From Marinobacter sp. THAF197a (GTDB lineage Bacteria > Pseudomonadota > Gammaproteobacteria > Pseudomonadales > Oleiphilaceae): a DNA stretch of 64,000 bases. Positions 38,701 to 46,813 of the stretch are shown here, one piece after another (the stretch's first letter is position 1; every line of letters begins with the position of its first letter). The stretch spans positions 682,001 through 746,000 of the forward strand of contig NZ_CP045324.1 in assembly GCF_009363275.1 (NCBI RefSeq), in the 5' to 3' direction. Under the pieces are notes generated by a model, which was given only the letters and a program-made list of their open reading frames with translations, made no database searches and was not told where the DNA came from. A program made the translations under genes and the position numbers.

Positions 38701-39219
38701 ATGCATTGTCCTTTCTGTGGTGAAGCCGATACCAAGGTGATTGATTCGCGCCTGGTGGCTGAAGGTGATCAGGTTCGCCGCCGCAGGGAGTGTTTGTCCT
38801 GCCGGGAGCGGTTCACTACGTTTGAAAACGCTGAGCTGGTGATGCCGCGCGTGGTCAAGCAGGATGGAACCCGGCAGCCATTCGATGAAGAAAAACTTCG
38901 GGCAGGCCTGATGAAGGCGCTGGAAAAGCGGCCGGTCAGCATCGAGGAAATCGACGCTGCCCTGAACCGTATCAAGTACCGCCTGCGTTCCACTGGTGAG
39001 CGTGAAGTAAAGTCTATGCAGCTCGGTGAGGAAGTGATGACCGAGTTGCGTCAGCTCGACAAAGTGGCCTACGTTCGCTTTGCCTCTGTTTATCGCAGCT
39101 TTCAGGACATCAACGAGTTCAAGGAAGAGATTGAGCGATTGTCTCAGGGTAATGGTGAAACCGCGGCTGATGTGGCAAGGGCGTTGGCCGACAAGCAGTC
39201 CGGAAAAGGCAAGGCATGA
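38701..39219 (+). CDS. nrdR: Transcriptional repressor NrdR
   Basis: NrdR (172 residues) represses ribonucleotide reductase genes in response to dATP/ATP. An N-terminal zinc ribbon (MHCPFCGEADTKVIDSR and CLSCRERFTTFE) is followed by an ATP-cone (about residues 49-139, with VVKQDGTRQPFDEEKLRAGL). It starts the nrdR-ribD-ribBX-ribH-nusB-thiL-pgpA run, with a 4-base overlap to ribD. Confidence 0.97.
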   Translation: MHCPFCGEADTKVIDSRLVAEGDQVRRRRECLSCRERFTTFENAELVMPRVVKQDGTRQPFDEEKLRAGLMKALEKRPVSIEEIDAALNRIKYRLRSTGEREVKSMQLGEEVMTELRQLDKVAYVRFASVYRSFQDINEFKEEIERLSQGNGETAADVARALADKQSGKGKA

Positions 39220-40331
39220 TTGCAGACCGTGACCGGGCGATGATGGCCCGGGCCATTCAGTTGGCCTGGCGTGGCCGCTATTCTACCCACCCCAACCCCC
39301 GGGTTGGCTGCGTGATCGCCAAGGGCAACCGCATCGTCGGAGAAGGCTGGCACGAACGTGCCGGAGAGGCTCACGCAGAAGTTCGCGCTCTGAGCCAGGC
39401 CGGCCAGGATGCCCGTGGGGCGACTGCGTATGTCACGCTAGAGCCCTGCAGCCATTATGGCCGAACGCCGCCCTGTGCCAGAGCGTTGATTGACGCTGGC
39501 GTGGCGCAGGTATTTGCCGCGACTAAAGATCCTAATCCGTCAGTGTCTGGCCGGGGGCTGGACATGCTCCGGGATGCCGGCATCAAGGTGACCGAGGGGT
39601 TGATGGCCGATGAAGCGGTTCGCTTGAACCCCGGTTTTATGAAACGCATGAATACTGGCCGGCCCTGGGTTCGCCTGAAAATGGCCGCCAGCCTGGATGG
39701 CCGTACCGCTATGGCCTCTGGCGAAAGCCAGTGGATCACCGGGCCCGAAGCCCGGAGGGACGTGCAGCGGCTGCGCGCCATCAGCGATGCTATCCTGACG
39801 GGAGTAGGCACGGTTCTGGCGGATGACCCATCGTTGACGGTGCGTCGGGATGAAATGGGGGAGATTGGTGATGCCACGGATCCCTCACGCCAGCCTCTGC
39901 GGGTTATTGCCGACCGGGACGCCCGCACACCGGCGACGGCGCGTATTCTCCAGGGGGGCAATGTTCAGGTGTTCTGCGCCAGTTCGGCACTGGCATCGGC
40001 GCCGGCGCAGGATCTGGCCGCGCTGGGCGTTAGCCTGACCGGTGTGGCCTGGAAAGATAATGGTGTTGACCTTGCTGAGCTGCTGGATGCCCTGGGCGAA
40101 CTTGGCATCAACGAATTATTGGTAGAGGCGGGGCCAACCTTGGCCGGAACGTTCATTCGGGAAAACCTTGTGGATGAACTCTGGTTGTATCAGGCGCCGG
40201 TATTTCTGGGCAGCACCGGGCGACCAACCGCTCATCTGCCGCTTGAAACAATGGCTGATAAAGTGCAATGGAAAGTGCTGGATCGGCGTCAGGTGGGTGA
40301 GGATCAGAGGCTGATCCTGGCCCGCAGCTAA
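39216..40331 (+). CDS. ribD: Bifunctional riboflavin biosynthesis deaminase/reductase RibD
   Basis: RibD (371 residues) performs the second and third steps of riboflavin synthesis. The N-terminal deaminase has the zinc site HAEVRAL plus PCSHYGRTPPC. The C-terminal reductase has RLKMAASLDGRTAMASGESQW (in two overlapping family blocks) and ELLVEAGPTLAGTFI. ATGATT at 39216 overlaps the nrdR stop by four bases, showing translational coupling. Confidence 0.96.
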   Translation: MIADRDRAMMARAIQLAWRGRYSTHPNPRVGCVIAKGNRIVGEGWHERAGEAHAEVRALSQAGQDARGATAYVTLEPCSHYGRTPPCARALIDAGVAQVFAATKDPNPSVSGRGLDMLRDAGIKVTEGLMADEAVRLNPGFMKRMNTGRPWVRLKMAASLDGRTAMASGESQWITGPEARRDVQRLRAISDAILTGVGTVLADDPSLTVRRDEMGEIGDATDPSRQPLRVIADRDARTPATARILQGGNVQVFCASSALASAPAQDLAALGVSLTGVAWKDNGVDLAELLDALGELGINELLVEAGPTLAGTFIRENLVDELWLYQAPVFLGSTGRPTAHLPLETMADKVQWKVLDRRQVGEDQRLILARS

Positions 40332-40394
40332 TCATTCAATTCATTCCCTTCGGTCGCAGCAAGATGCGGCCAGGGTGACAGGGTGCAGAACCGT

Positions 40395-41510
40395 ATGGCA
40401 CTGAACAGCATTGAAGACATCATCGAAGACATCCGCCAGGGCAAAATGGTGATCCTGATGGACGATGAGGATCGCGAGAACGAGGGCGATCTGGTAATGG
40501 CTGCAGAACATTGCACGCCGGAAGCGATCAATTTCATGGCTCGCTTTGGCCGGGGCCTGATCTGTATGCCGATGACCCGAGACCGGTGCGAACAGCTTGG
40601 CTTGCCGTTGATGGTGCAACAGAATGCTTCCGGTTTCGGCACCAAGTTCACGCTGTCTATCGAGGCGCGTGAAGGCGTGACCACCGGTATCTCTGCGGCT
40701 GATCGCGCCCGCACGGTACAAGCGGCGGTTGCCCGCAATGCCAAGGCGTCAGACCTGGTTCAGCCGGGCCATATTTTCCCCTTGATGTCTGATCCTGGTG
40801 GGGTTTTGAGCCGGGCAGGGCACACCGAAGCCTCCTGTGACCTGTCGGCTCTTGCTGGTTGCGAGCCTGCCGGTGTGATCTGTGAAATCATGAATGACGA
40901 CGGTTCCATGGCGCGCCGTGAAGACCTGGAAAGATTCGCAGAAGAGCATGACCTGAAAATCGGCACCATCGCCGACCTGATCCACTACCGCACCATGAAT
41001 GAAAAAACCGTGGAGTGCGTGGAAGAGCACGACCTGGATACCGAGTATGGTCTTTTCAAGTTACGTACCTACCGAGACAACATTCAGGGTGCCACCCACC
41101 TGGCCATGGTGATGGGAGATATTGCCCCTGAAGAGCCTGTGTTTGTGCGTGTACACATCACCGATACCCTTCGGGATCTGCTGGGTGCACGTCGTAAGGA
41201 CTCGCGCAGTTGGCCATTGCATCATGCCCTTGAGAAAGTGGCTGAGGAAGGGCGTGGTGTTGTGGTTCTGCTGAACAGCGCTGAAGACAGCTATAACCTG
41301 GAAGATCGAATCCAGGAATTCTACGACGAGGGCACAGCATCTGCCGGGAAAGGCAGTTCTGGCGTGTACTTCACCGTCGGAACCGGTTCTCAGATTCTGC
41401 GGGATATCGGCGTAGGCAAAATGCGCTTGTTGAGCCCGCCGGTAAAATTCTCTGCCATTTCCGGTTTCGATCTGGAAGTTGTGGAATACGTACCCTATAC
41501 CCCCGAATGA
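40395..41510 (+). CDS. ribBX: 3,4-dihydroxy-2-butanone 4-phosphate synthase with degenerate GTP cyclohydrolase II domain (RibBX type)
   Basis: The N-terminal half (residues 1-205) is RibB: MDDEDRENEGDLVMAAE, GRGLICMPMT and EASCDLSALAGCEPAG carry the active-site acidic residues and His. The C-terminal half resembles GTP cyclohydrolase II but has no cysteine after residue 208, so the zinc triad (C-x10-C-x-C) needed for activity is missing; the region reads RVHITDTLRDLLGARRKDS. Such proteins are known as RibBX. It should therefore make dihydroxybutanone phosphate only, with an active RibA elsewhere. ATG at 40395 is favoured over GTG at 40383. Confidence 0.9.
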   Translation: MALNSIEDIIEDIRQGKMVILMDDEDRENEGDLVMAAEHCTPEAINFMARFGRGLICMPMTRDRCEQLGLPLMVQQNASGFGTKFTLSIEAREGVTTGISAADRARTVQAAVARNAKASDLVQPGHIFPLMSDPGGVLSRAGHTEASCDLSALAGCEPAGVICEIMNDDGSMARREDLERFAEEHDLKIGTIADLIHYRTMNEKTVECVEEHDLDTEYGLFKLRTYRDNIQGATHLAMVMGDIAPEEPVFVRVHITDTLRDLLGARRKDSRSWPLHHALEKVAEEGRGVVVLLNSAEDSYNLEDRIQEFYDEGTASAGKGSSGVYFTVGTGSQILRDIGVGKMRLLSPPVKFSAISGFDLEVVEYVPYTPE

Positions 41511-41558
41511 TAAACCCGGCTGCGGCTCTGAGTGCCGCAGCTCGCGAAGGAGCCCAAG

Positions 41559-42035
41559 ATGGCAGATATCAAAGTAATTGAAGGTGATTTCACCCAGTGC
41601 AGCGGCCGTTACGCCCTGGTGGTTGGCCGGTTTAATGGTTTTGTGGTTGAAAGTCTTGTAGATGGGGCTGTAGATACCCTGTTGCGCCACGGTATTTCCA
41701 AAGATGACATCACCATCATCCGGGTACCGGGTGCCTATGAAATGCCGCTGGCAGTCAAGCGCGTAGCCGAAACCTCCGACTACGATGCCATCATCGCCCT
41801 GGGTGCGGTTATTCGTGGTGGTACGCCGCACTTCGAATACGTCGCCGGCGAAGCCTCCAGTGGTTTGGGCGCTGTCAGCCTGGAAACCGACGTGCCAGTG
41901 ACCTTTGGCGTATTGACCGTCGATTCGATCGAACAGGCCATTGAGCGCTCAGGCACCAAGGCCGGCAACAAAGGCGCGGAAGCGGCCATTACTGCCCTGG
42001 AAATGGTCAGTCTGTTCAAAAAGTTGGGTGAGTAA
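41559..42035 (+). CDS. ribH: 6,7-dimethyl-8-ribityllumazine synthase
   Basis: RibH (158 residues) condenses dihydroxybutanone phosphate with the ribitylamino-pyrimidine. Family blocks are VVGRFNGFVVESLVDGA, VPGAYEMPLAVKR, the substrate-binding ALGAVIRGGTPHFEYVA and GVLTVDSIEQAIERSG. The start at 41559 has GAAGGAG upstream; an in-frame upstream ATG adds residues without resemblance. Stop and nusB start overlap by one base. Confidence 0.97.
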   Translation: MADIKVIEGDFTQCSGRYALVVGRFNGFVVESLVDGAVDTLLRHGISKDDITIIRVPGAYEMPLAVKRVAETSDYDAIIALGAVIRGGTPHFEYVAGEASSGLGAVSLETDVPVTFGVLTVDSIEQAIERSGTKAGNKGAEAAITALEMVSLFKKLGE

Positions 42036-42511
42036 TGAACGAAGCGGGTGATACCTCTCCCCAGCCGGGGAAAACCGGCCAGCCCAAGGCTGGTGATCGG
42101 CGCAGGGCGCGGGCCCTTGCCATGCAGGGCCTGTACCAGCGGCACTTCAGCAAAACGCCGATCTCTGACATTGAAGCGGAGTTCATGGTCGATAATGACA
42201 TGAGCAAAGTAGACATCATGTATTTCCGGGATCTGTTGCGGGGCATCCATCGGGAACAGGCCGAGCTGGACAAACTGATCGAGCCTTTCCTTGATCGGCC
42301 CCTGAAAGAGGTGGATCCGGTTGAGCTGGCGATTGTCCGCCTGGGCACCTATGAGCTGAAGCATCGGATTGATGTGCCCTACAAGGTGGTGATTAACGAA
42401 GGCATCGAGATGGCCAAGCGTTTTGGCGGCACCGAAGGCCACAAGTTTGTGAACAGTATTCTGGATAAACTGAGCCAGCGCCTGCGCCTGGCAGAGACTC
42501 GCCCGCGTTGA
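42035..42511 (+). CDS. nusB: Transcription antitermination factor NusB
   Basis: NusB (158 residues) joins NusE on boxA RNA during rRNA transcription antitermination. After a Pro/Gly-rich lead, RRRARALAMQGLYQ starts the all-helical fold. FLDRPLKEVDPVELAIVRLGTYEL and VVINEGIEMAKRFGGTEGHKFVN are conserved segments. It is coupled to ribH by an ATGA-like overlap and to thiL by a 3-base gap. Confidence 0.97.
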   Translation: MNEAGDTSPQPGKTGQPKAGDRRRARALAMQGLYQRHFSKTPISDIEAEFMVDNDMSKVDIMYFRDLLRGIHREQAELDKLIEPFLDRPLKEVDPVELAIVRLGTYELKHRIDVPYKVVINEGIEMAKRFGGTEGHKFVNSILDKLSQRLRLAETRPR

Positions 42512-42514
42512 TTC

Positions 42515-43465
42515 ATGGGTGAATTCGAGCTGATCCGTCGCTTCTTTGTGCCCCTGGCCAACAAGGCCATGACAGATCAGCTTGTGCTCGGCCCCGGGGA
42601 TGATTGCGCTATCCAGCGTGTTCCCGAGGGTCGGGATCTGGTCTTCTCAGTCGATACGCTGGTTGAAGGCGTTCATTTCCCTACTAACTATTCCCCTTTC
42701 TGTCTGGGATGGCGAGCGCTGGCGGTAGCCACCAGTGATTTGGCTGCCATGGGCGCGACACCTGTTTGCTTTACCCTTGCACTGACATTGCCTGAGGCGC
42801 AGCCTGAATGGTTGGCGGATTTTGCCCACGGGCTTGCTAAGGCCAGCGATGCTTTCGGGATTTCCCTGGCCGGTGGCGATACTACCCGGGGGCCGTTGGC
42901 GGTCTCCATCCAGGTACACGGTACGGTGACACAAGGCTCTGCTATCCGGCGCTCTGGCGCCCGCCCGGGGGACCTTATCTGCGTGTCCGGGCCTCTGGGT
43001 GCAGCAGGCGCGGCACTTGATTTTCTGGGGGCCACAGACCCCGGGGTGGACCAGCAGGCGATACTGGCGCGTTATCATTTTCCCGAACCGAGGTTAGTGC
43101 TGGGTCAGCAGCTGGTTGGCAGGGCCTCGGCGGCGATTGATATCTCTGACGGGTTGCTGGCGGATCTTGAACACATTCTAGAGCAGTCCGGTGTGGGTGC
43201 TGAGCTGGACGGCAATAACATTCCAATGTTGCCGGAGTTGCGCCGAATTAAAGGGGCTGCGGCGCTCTGTCTGGCATTGACCGCAGGCGACGACTATGAA
43301 TTGTGCGTGACCATCGCGCCTGATCAGTACGCTGCCCTTGCACCGGAGGTGCAGGGTGGGTTGATTATTATAGGGCGCATTCAGCAGGAGTCGGGGCTGC
43401 GCGTGACGGGAGCGGAGATGACGGAATCACCCGCCGGATTTGATCATTTTGGGGGATCGGTTTGA
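42515..43465 (+). CDS. thiL: Thiamine-monophosphate kinase
   Basis: ThiL (316 residues) phosphorylates thiamine monophosphate to the active diphosphate. The N-terminus GEFELIRRFF and LGPGDDCAI bind ATP and magnesium. DTLVEGVHF, SDLAAMGATP and SLAGGDTTRGP are family motifs; DISDGLLADLEHI and AGDDYELC lie in the C-terminal half. The stop overlaps the pgpA start. Confidence 0.96.
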   Translation: MGEFELIRRFFVPLANKAMTDQLVLGPGDDCAIQRVPEGRDLVFSVDTLVEGVHFPTNYSPFCLGWRALAVATSDLAAMGATPVCFTLALTLPEAQPEWLADFAHGLAKASDAFGISLAGGDTTRGPLAVSIQVHGTVTQGSAIRRSGARPGDLICVSGPLGAAGAALDFLGATDPGVDQQAILARYHFPEPRLVLGQQLVGRASAAIDISDGLLADLEHILEQSGVGAELDGNNIPMLPELRRIKGAAALCLALTAGDDYELCVTIAPDQYAALAPEVQGGLIIIGRIQQESGLRVTGAEMTESPAGFDHFGGSV

Positions 43466-43989
43466 AGGACGAAGATCTGATACATGAGCCAGACAGTCCA
43501 ACGGCTATACTGCCACCGGGGTTTTTGCGACACCCGGTGCATTTTCTGGCCTTTGGCTTCGGCAGTGGCGCCATGCCAAAGGCGCCCGGCACCTGGGGGA
43601 GCCTGGCGGCGATACCGGTATGGTATACCTTCGCCTGGTTGCCGCCGGTTGCCTATTGGCTGGTGGTTCTGGCGGCTTTCCTGGTGGGTATCTGGTTGTG
43701 TGGGAAAACCGCAGCCGCGCTCAAGGTGCATGACCATGGCGGTATCGTCTGGGACGAGTTTGTGGGCATGTGGATCGCCCTTGGCCTGTTCCCGGACCAG
43801 ATCTACGGTGTATTGATGGCGTTTCTGCTGTTCCGGCTGTTCGATGTGGTCAAGCCCTGGCCCATCAGTTGGCTGGATGCCCGGATGCCAGGAGGGCTGG
43901 GGATCATGGTGGATGATGTGGTGGCCGGATTCATGGCCCTGGTCTGCTTGTGGGGTATCGATGTATGGGTAATGCCCTTCATCATCTGA
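43462..43989 (+). CDS. pgpA: Phosphatidylglycerophosphatase A
   Basis: PgpA (175 residues) dephosphorylates phosphatidylglycerophosphate at the inner membrane. FGFGSGAMPKAPGTWGSL is the N-terminal family block, and IVWDEFVGMWIAL the metal-binding centre. Three or so membrane segments are visible. A TTG start (43462) within the overlap TTTGA is needed because no ATG lies before the conserved block. In pseudomonads this cluster often ends with ribA; here no ribA follows. Confidence 0.94.
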   Translation: MKDEDLIHEPDSPTAILPPGFLRHPVHFLAFGFGSGAMPKAPGTWGSLAAIPVWYTFAWLPPVAYWLVVLAAFLVGIWLCGKTAAALKVHDHGGIVWDEFVGMWIALGLFPDQIYGVLMAFLLFRLFDVVKPWPISWLDARMPGGLGIMVDDVVAGFMALVCLWGIDVWVMPFII

Positions 43990-44038
43990 AGAACATTACC
44001 CTGCGGATGGGCCAGCCGGAGCTTCCTTTCGGCCAGGT

Positions 44039-44242
44039 CTAATGGAGTTGCTGTTCTTCCGGTAGCATCCTGACCACGTGCAGAAATCGTTTGAGGCCGA
44101 TCTCAGCACGCTCCCGGGACGCAAAGGGACCGCTGTCAAAGCCTTCCCGGGTGGTGAAATACCATTTGCTGCCTACACAGAAAAAACGACTGCTGCGAAA
44201 GGGTGCCGGGCCTTGTTCCCCGGTCCTGCGCTGAGTGTCCAT
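44039..44242 (-). CDS. Small conserved protein, DUF6316-like
   Basis: This 67-residue protein has the block SSRFFCVGSKWYFTTREG, then FDSGPFASRERAEIGLKRFL. The pattern (aromatic-rich strand, GPF, helix) matches a family I recall as DUF6316, found in marine gammaproteobacteria and pseudomonads; function unknown. No membrane segment or signal peptide. Start preceded by AGGAGC on the minus strand. Confidence 0.65.
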   Translation of the reverse strand: MDTQRRTGEQGPAPFRSSRFFCVGSKWYFTTREGFDSGPFASRERAEIGLKRFLHVVRMLPEEQQLH

Positions 44243-44504
44243 GGTTGCTCCTGAGCCCGCTTATTCTTTTCTTCTCGGGCAACGCGTTTTGTTTGCCGAC
44301 CTGATTAAAATTAATCCAATTGCCGCTTAATTCAACAATTTTTTACATTCTTGTGATCGGCGTTGCATGAGCCCGGTAAAAATCTCCGGTGCTTGGCGCC
44401 CGCATATCAAAGCTTTGCTTGCTCCCCATGGCCTGGATGGTCAGAATGCGAGAGCGTGTGATCCCGTCATGGCCGCCCAGGCCTCTCAAGGAAAAGGAGA
44501 TGAA

Positions 44505-45155
44505 ATGAGTATGTGTCACGTTTCCAGGGTTTTCAAGTTGGTTGCCCTGATGCTGAGCGTTACCTTGGTAGGTTGTGCATCATCACTGACGCGAGTGGAT
44601 GCCTGGCAGGGCGACCCCGAGGGGGCGGCGAACCCGGCAGTGTTGAAAGCCCCGGGTGAAATCCAGGTAGCTGCCATCAACGGCAGAAGCATGACCCGCT
44701 TCATGTTGGACGACCTGGCTCTGGACTACGGCTTGTTGCCCGGTGAAACCGAGGTCGTCTTTACCTACAAGACCATATGGGCCCGAACCGGGGTGGTGCG
44801 GGATGGCGAATCCAAAGTGCATACCGTTGAAAGCGAGCAACAAGTGGTGCGCTTCGATGCCCAGCCGGGCGCAGAGTATCGCTTCCGTTTTGACAAGCCG
44901 TCGTCGCGGCAGCAGGCTGAAGCCATGATGACAGGCTTTTCCGCAGCCATTATCGACAGTAATGGCGCGCTGGTGGCTGAATCCAGCAAGTGGGATGGGG
45001 CGTCAAAGGGCAGCGCTTCTCGCACGCCTTTGGCGGCATCTGGCGGTAGCGCCGGCAGCGAACCTGGCTCGACCACGCTGGAGCGCCTGAAAGCTCTGTG
45101 GGAAGACGCTACCGAGGAAGAGAAGCGAACCTTCCTGCGTTGGGCGTTTGAGTAA
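44505..45155 (+). CDS. Lipoprotein of DUF2057 (YccT-like) type
   Basis: The 216-residue protein has a lipoprotein signal with lipobox LVGC (about residue 24). The body includes IQVAAINGRSMTRFMLDDLALDYGLLPG in broken blocks and VVFTYKTIW, resembling the YccT/DUF2057 family of short periplasmic proteins of unknown role. A low-complexity Ser/Gly linker precedes a charged C-terminal helix (LWEDATEEEKRTFLRWAFE). GGAG before the ATG at 44505 and the signal peptide fix the start; the upstream extension to 44367 is unlikely. The preceding 262 bases carry no gene that I can see, only AT-rich possible promoter DNA. Confidence 0.65.
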   Translation: MSMCHVSRVFKLVALMLSVTLVGCASSLTRVDAWQGDPEGAANPAVLKAPGEIQVAAINGRSMTRFMLDDLALDYGLLPGETEVVFTYKTIWARTGVVRDGESKVHTVESEQQVVRFDAQPGAEYRFRFDKPSSRQQAEAMMTGFSAAIIDSNGALVAESSKWDGASKGSASRTPLAASGGSAGSEPGSTTLERLKALWEDATEEEKRTFLRWAFE

Positions 45156-45164
45156 TATTGTCGG

Positions 45165-45191
45165 CGGGCCGGGCGTTGGGTGCCCGGCCCG
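45165..45191. terminator. GC-rich hairpin between convergent lipoprotein and WS/DGAT genes
   Basis: A 10-bp stem CGGGCCGGGC/GCCCGGCCCG lies between the two stops. There is no clear T-run, so its action as a terminator is uncertain. Confidence 0.55.
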
Positions 45192-45193
45192 AG

Positions 45194-46720
45194 TTATCGG
45201 CGAAAGCGCTGAAGCCCGCCCTTGATCATGTTTTCAAGCGCCCCTAGTACCTCATCGGTCAGGTTTTGGCCGCTGCCGTGCGGAGTCTCCAGGCCCTGAT
45301 CGGGGCCGAGGTCATGCAGACACTCCTCGATCCCGGTCAGGCTATCCTCAATCAGGCCTTTCAGGCTGTCTCCATCGGGAGCCACGTCCGGGCAGAGGGT
45401 AAAGTTCAGTGTCAGTTGTCCTTGATAGCTCACGGCCACAATGACCAGCCCAAGGCTGTCGAACAGCGGGGCCGTGTTGTATTGCCGGATCAGTCGCGCG
45501 CCTTGTAGGAACAGTGGAACTTGTGGTCCGGGTACATTGGTGATTGGCAAGTTGAAGAGCGGGTGATAACGCTGCGCCACCTGCAGCTCAGAATATAGCC
45601 GGGCAGACAGCGCCAGCAGGGTGGATGGCAGAAGTTCTGTCAGCCGGTCGGCGGCAATGGCTTCGCGGTAGGGTTCAGACTCCACCGCGTTCTGATGGAT
45701 GCGTCGGATCCGGGCTGCGGGATTGGGTTCGTTAGTGGCAAGGTCCAGCAGCATCGCAGACATCTGGTTGCCGGTGGCTTTGCGCAGGCTGCTGGAGCGT
45801 ACGGAAATTGGTGTCATTGCCACCAGGGACTTGTCTGTGTCGCCCCCCTGTTGTTTGAGGTACCGGTGCAGGGTCTCAGCGCATAATCCGAGTACGACAT
45901 CGTTCAGGGTGACATCCCCGAGGCTTGCCTTGATCGCTTTGAGTCGGGACAGGCTGACGCTGGCGGAGACAATGCGCCGGTTGGCGGTGATCTGCCGGTT
46001 AAACGGACTGTGGGGTGCGGTGAACAGCGGGAAGGGCACCGGCAGCTTCTGCAGCTGTTTCTTGACCAGGCCCCGGGCGGTGGCTTCTGCTGCGTTGTAA
46101 GCGAGTGAGGCAACCTGCATGGGGGTCTTGAGCATATTGGCGCTGGCCTGAAGAAATACACGCTCCTCGGAAGGCTCCGGTCGCGCCAGCCAGGGACGTG
46201 GCGGTGCGATGGGTCGGGGCTCCGGCGTGTATTCCAGTAACTTGCCCATGATCTCCTCGCCACTGAAGGCATCAATGGCGGCATGGTGCAGTTTGACGAT
46301 CAGCGCAAATCCTTGTTTATCACCTTCCGGGTCGTCAATGCGAAAGCCGTCGACAAACGTGATGTGCCACAGGGGGCGGTCACGTTTAAGCGGCTCTTCC
46401 ATGATTTTTGACGCCAAAGACATCAGGCTTGCCTGTTTGCCATGTTCACCCAGGTTAACGTAGGCTAGGTGCCGTTCAATACTGAAGCCGGGGTCATCGA
46501 TCCAGTAGGGGCGCCCCAGGCGCAGGGGGATTTCCTTGAGCTTTTGCCGAAACAGGGGTACCACGTGCAGGCGGCTGCGCAGGTATGACACAAACGTGCT
46601 GAATGCCAGGGGATCTCTCAGGCCGCTGGCGTCGAACAGGTACACACCGCCAATGTGCATGGGGGTGGTTTCTGACTCCAGATAGAGAAACGAGGCATCC
46701 AGTTCCGACAGCTGACGCAT
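45194..46720 (-). CDS. Wax ester synthase/diacylglycerol O-acyltransferase (WS/DGAT family)
   Basis: The 508-residue protein belongs to the bifunctional bacterial WS/DGAT family that joins acyl-CoA to fatty alcohols or diacylglycerol for storage lipid. MRQLSELDASFLYLES opens the chain, PLW occurs at 116-118 and the ND motif in TLNDVVLGL. The catalytic motif HHxxxDG reads HHAAIDA (145-151), with Ala replacing Gly. His146 and Asp150 are kept, so activity is likely but substrate range unclear. The start at 46720 is chosen on family resemblance; the extension to 46777 is unlike it. Marinobacter strains usually have several paralogues. Confidence 0.92.
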   Translation of the reverse strand: MRQLSELDASFLYLESETTPMHIGGVYLFDASGLRDPLAFSTFVSYLRSRLHVVPLFRQKLKEIPLRLGRPYWIDDPGFSIERHLAYVNLGEHGKQASLMSLASKIMEEPLKRDRPLWHITFVDGFRIDDPEGDKQGFALIVKLHHAAIDAFSGEEIMGKLLEYTPEPRPIAPPRPWLARPEPSEERVFLQASANMLKTPMQVASLAYNAAEATARGLVKKQLQKLPVPFPLFTAPHSPFNRQITANRRIVSASVSLSRLKAIKASLGDVTLNDVVLGLCAETLHRYLKQQGGDTDKSLVAMTPISVRSSSLRKATGNQMSAMLLDLATNEPNPAARIRRIHQNAVESEPYREAIAADRLTELLPSTLLALSARLYSELQVAQRYHPLFNLPITNVPGPQVPLFLQGARLIRQYNTAPLFDSLGLVIVAVSYQGQLTLNFTLCPDVAPDGDSLKGLIEDSLTGIEECLHDLGPDQGLETPHGSGQNLTDEVLGALENMIKGGLQRFRR

Positions 46721-46813
46721 CCAGCGCACTCCCTTGTGTGTCACGGTTAAGGTTGCGGGCCTTGGAGTATAGCCCATGGCATGATCGGGCCTATTGGCCC
46801 CGGTGCCTCGATT

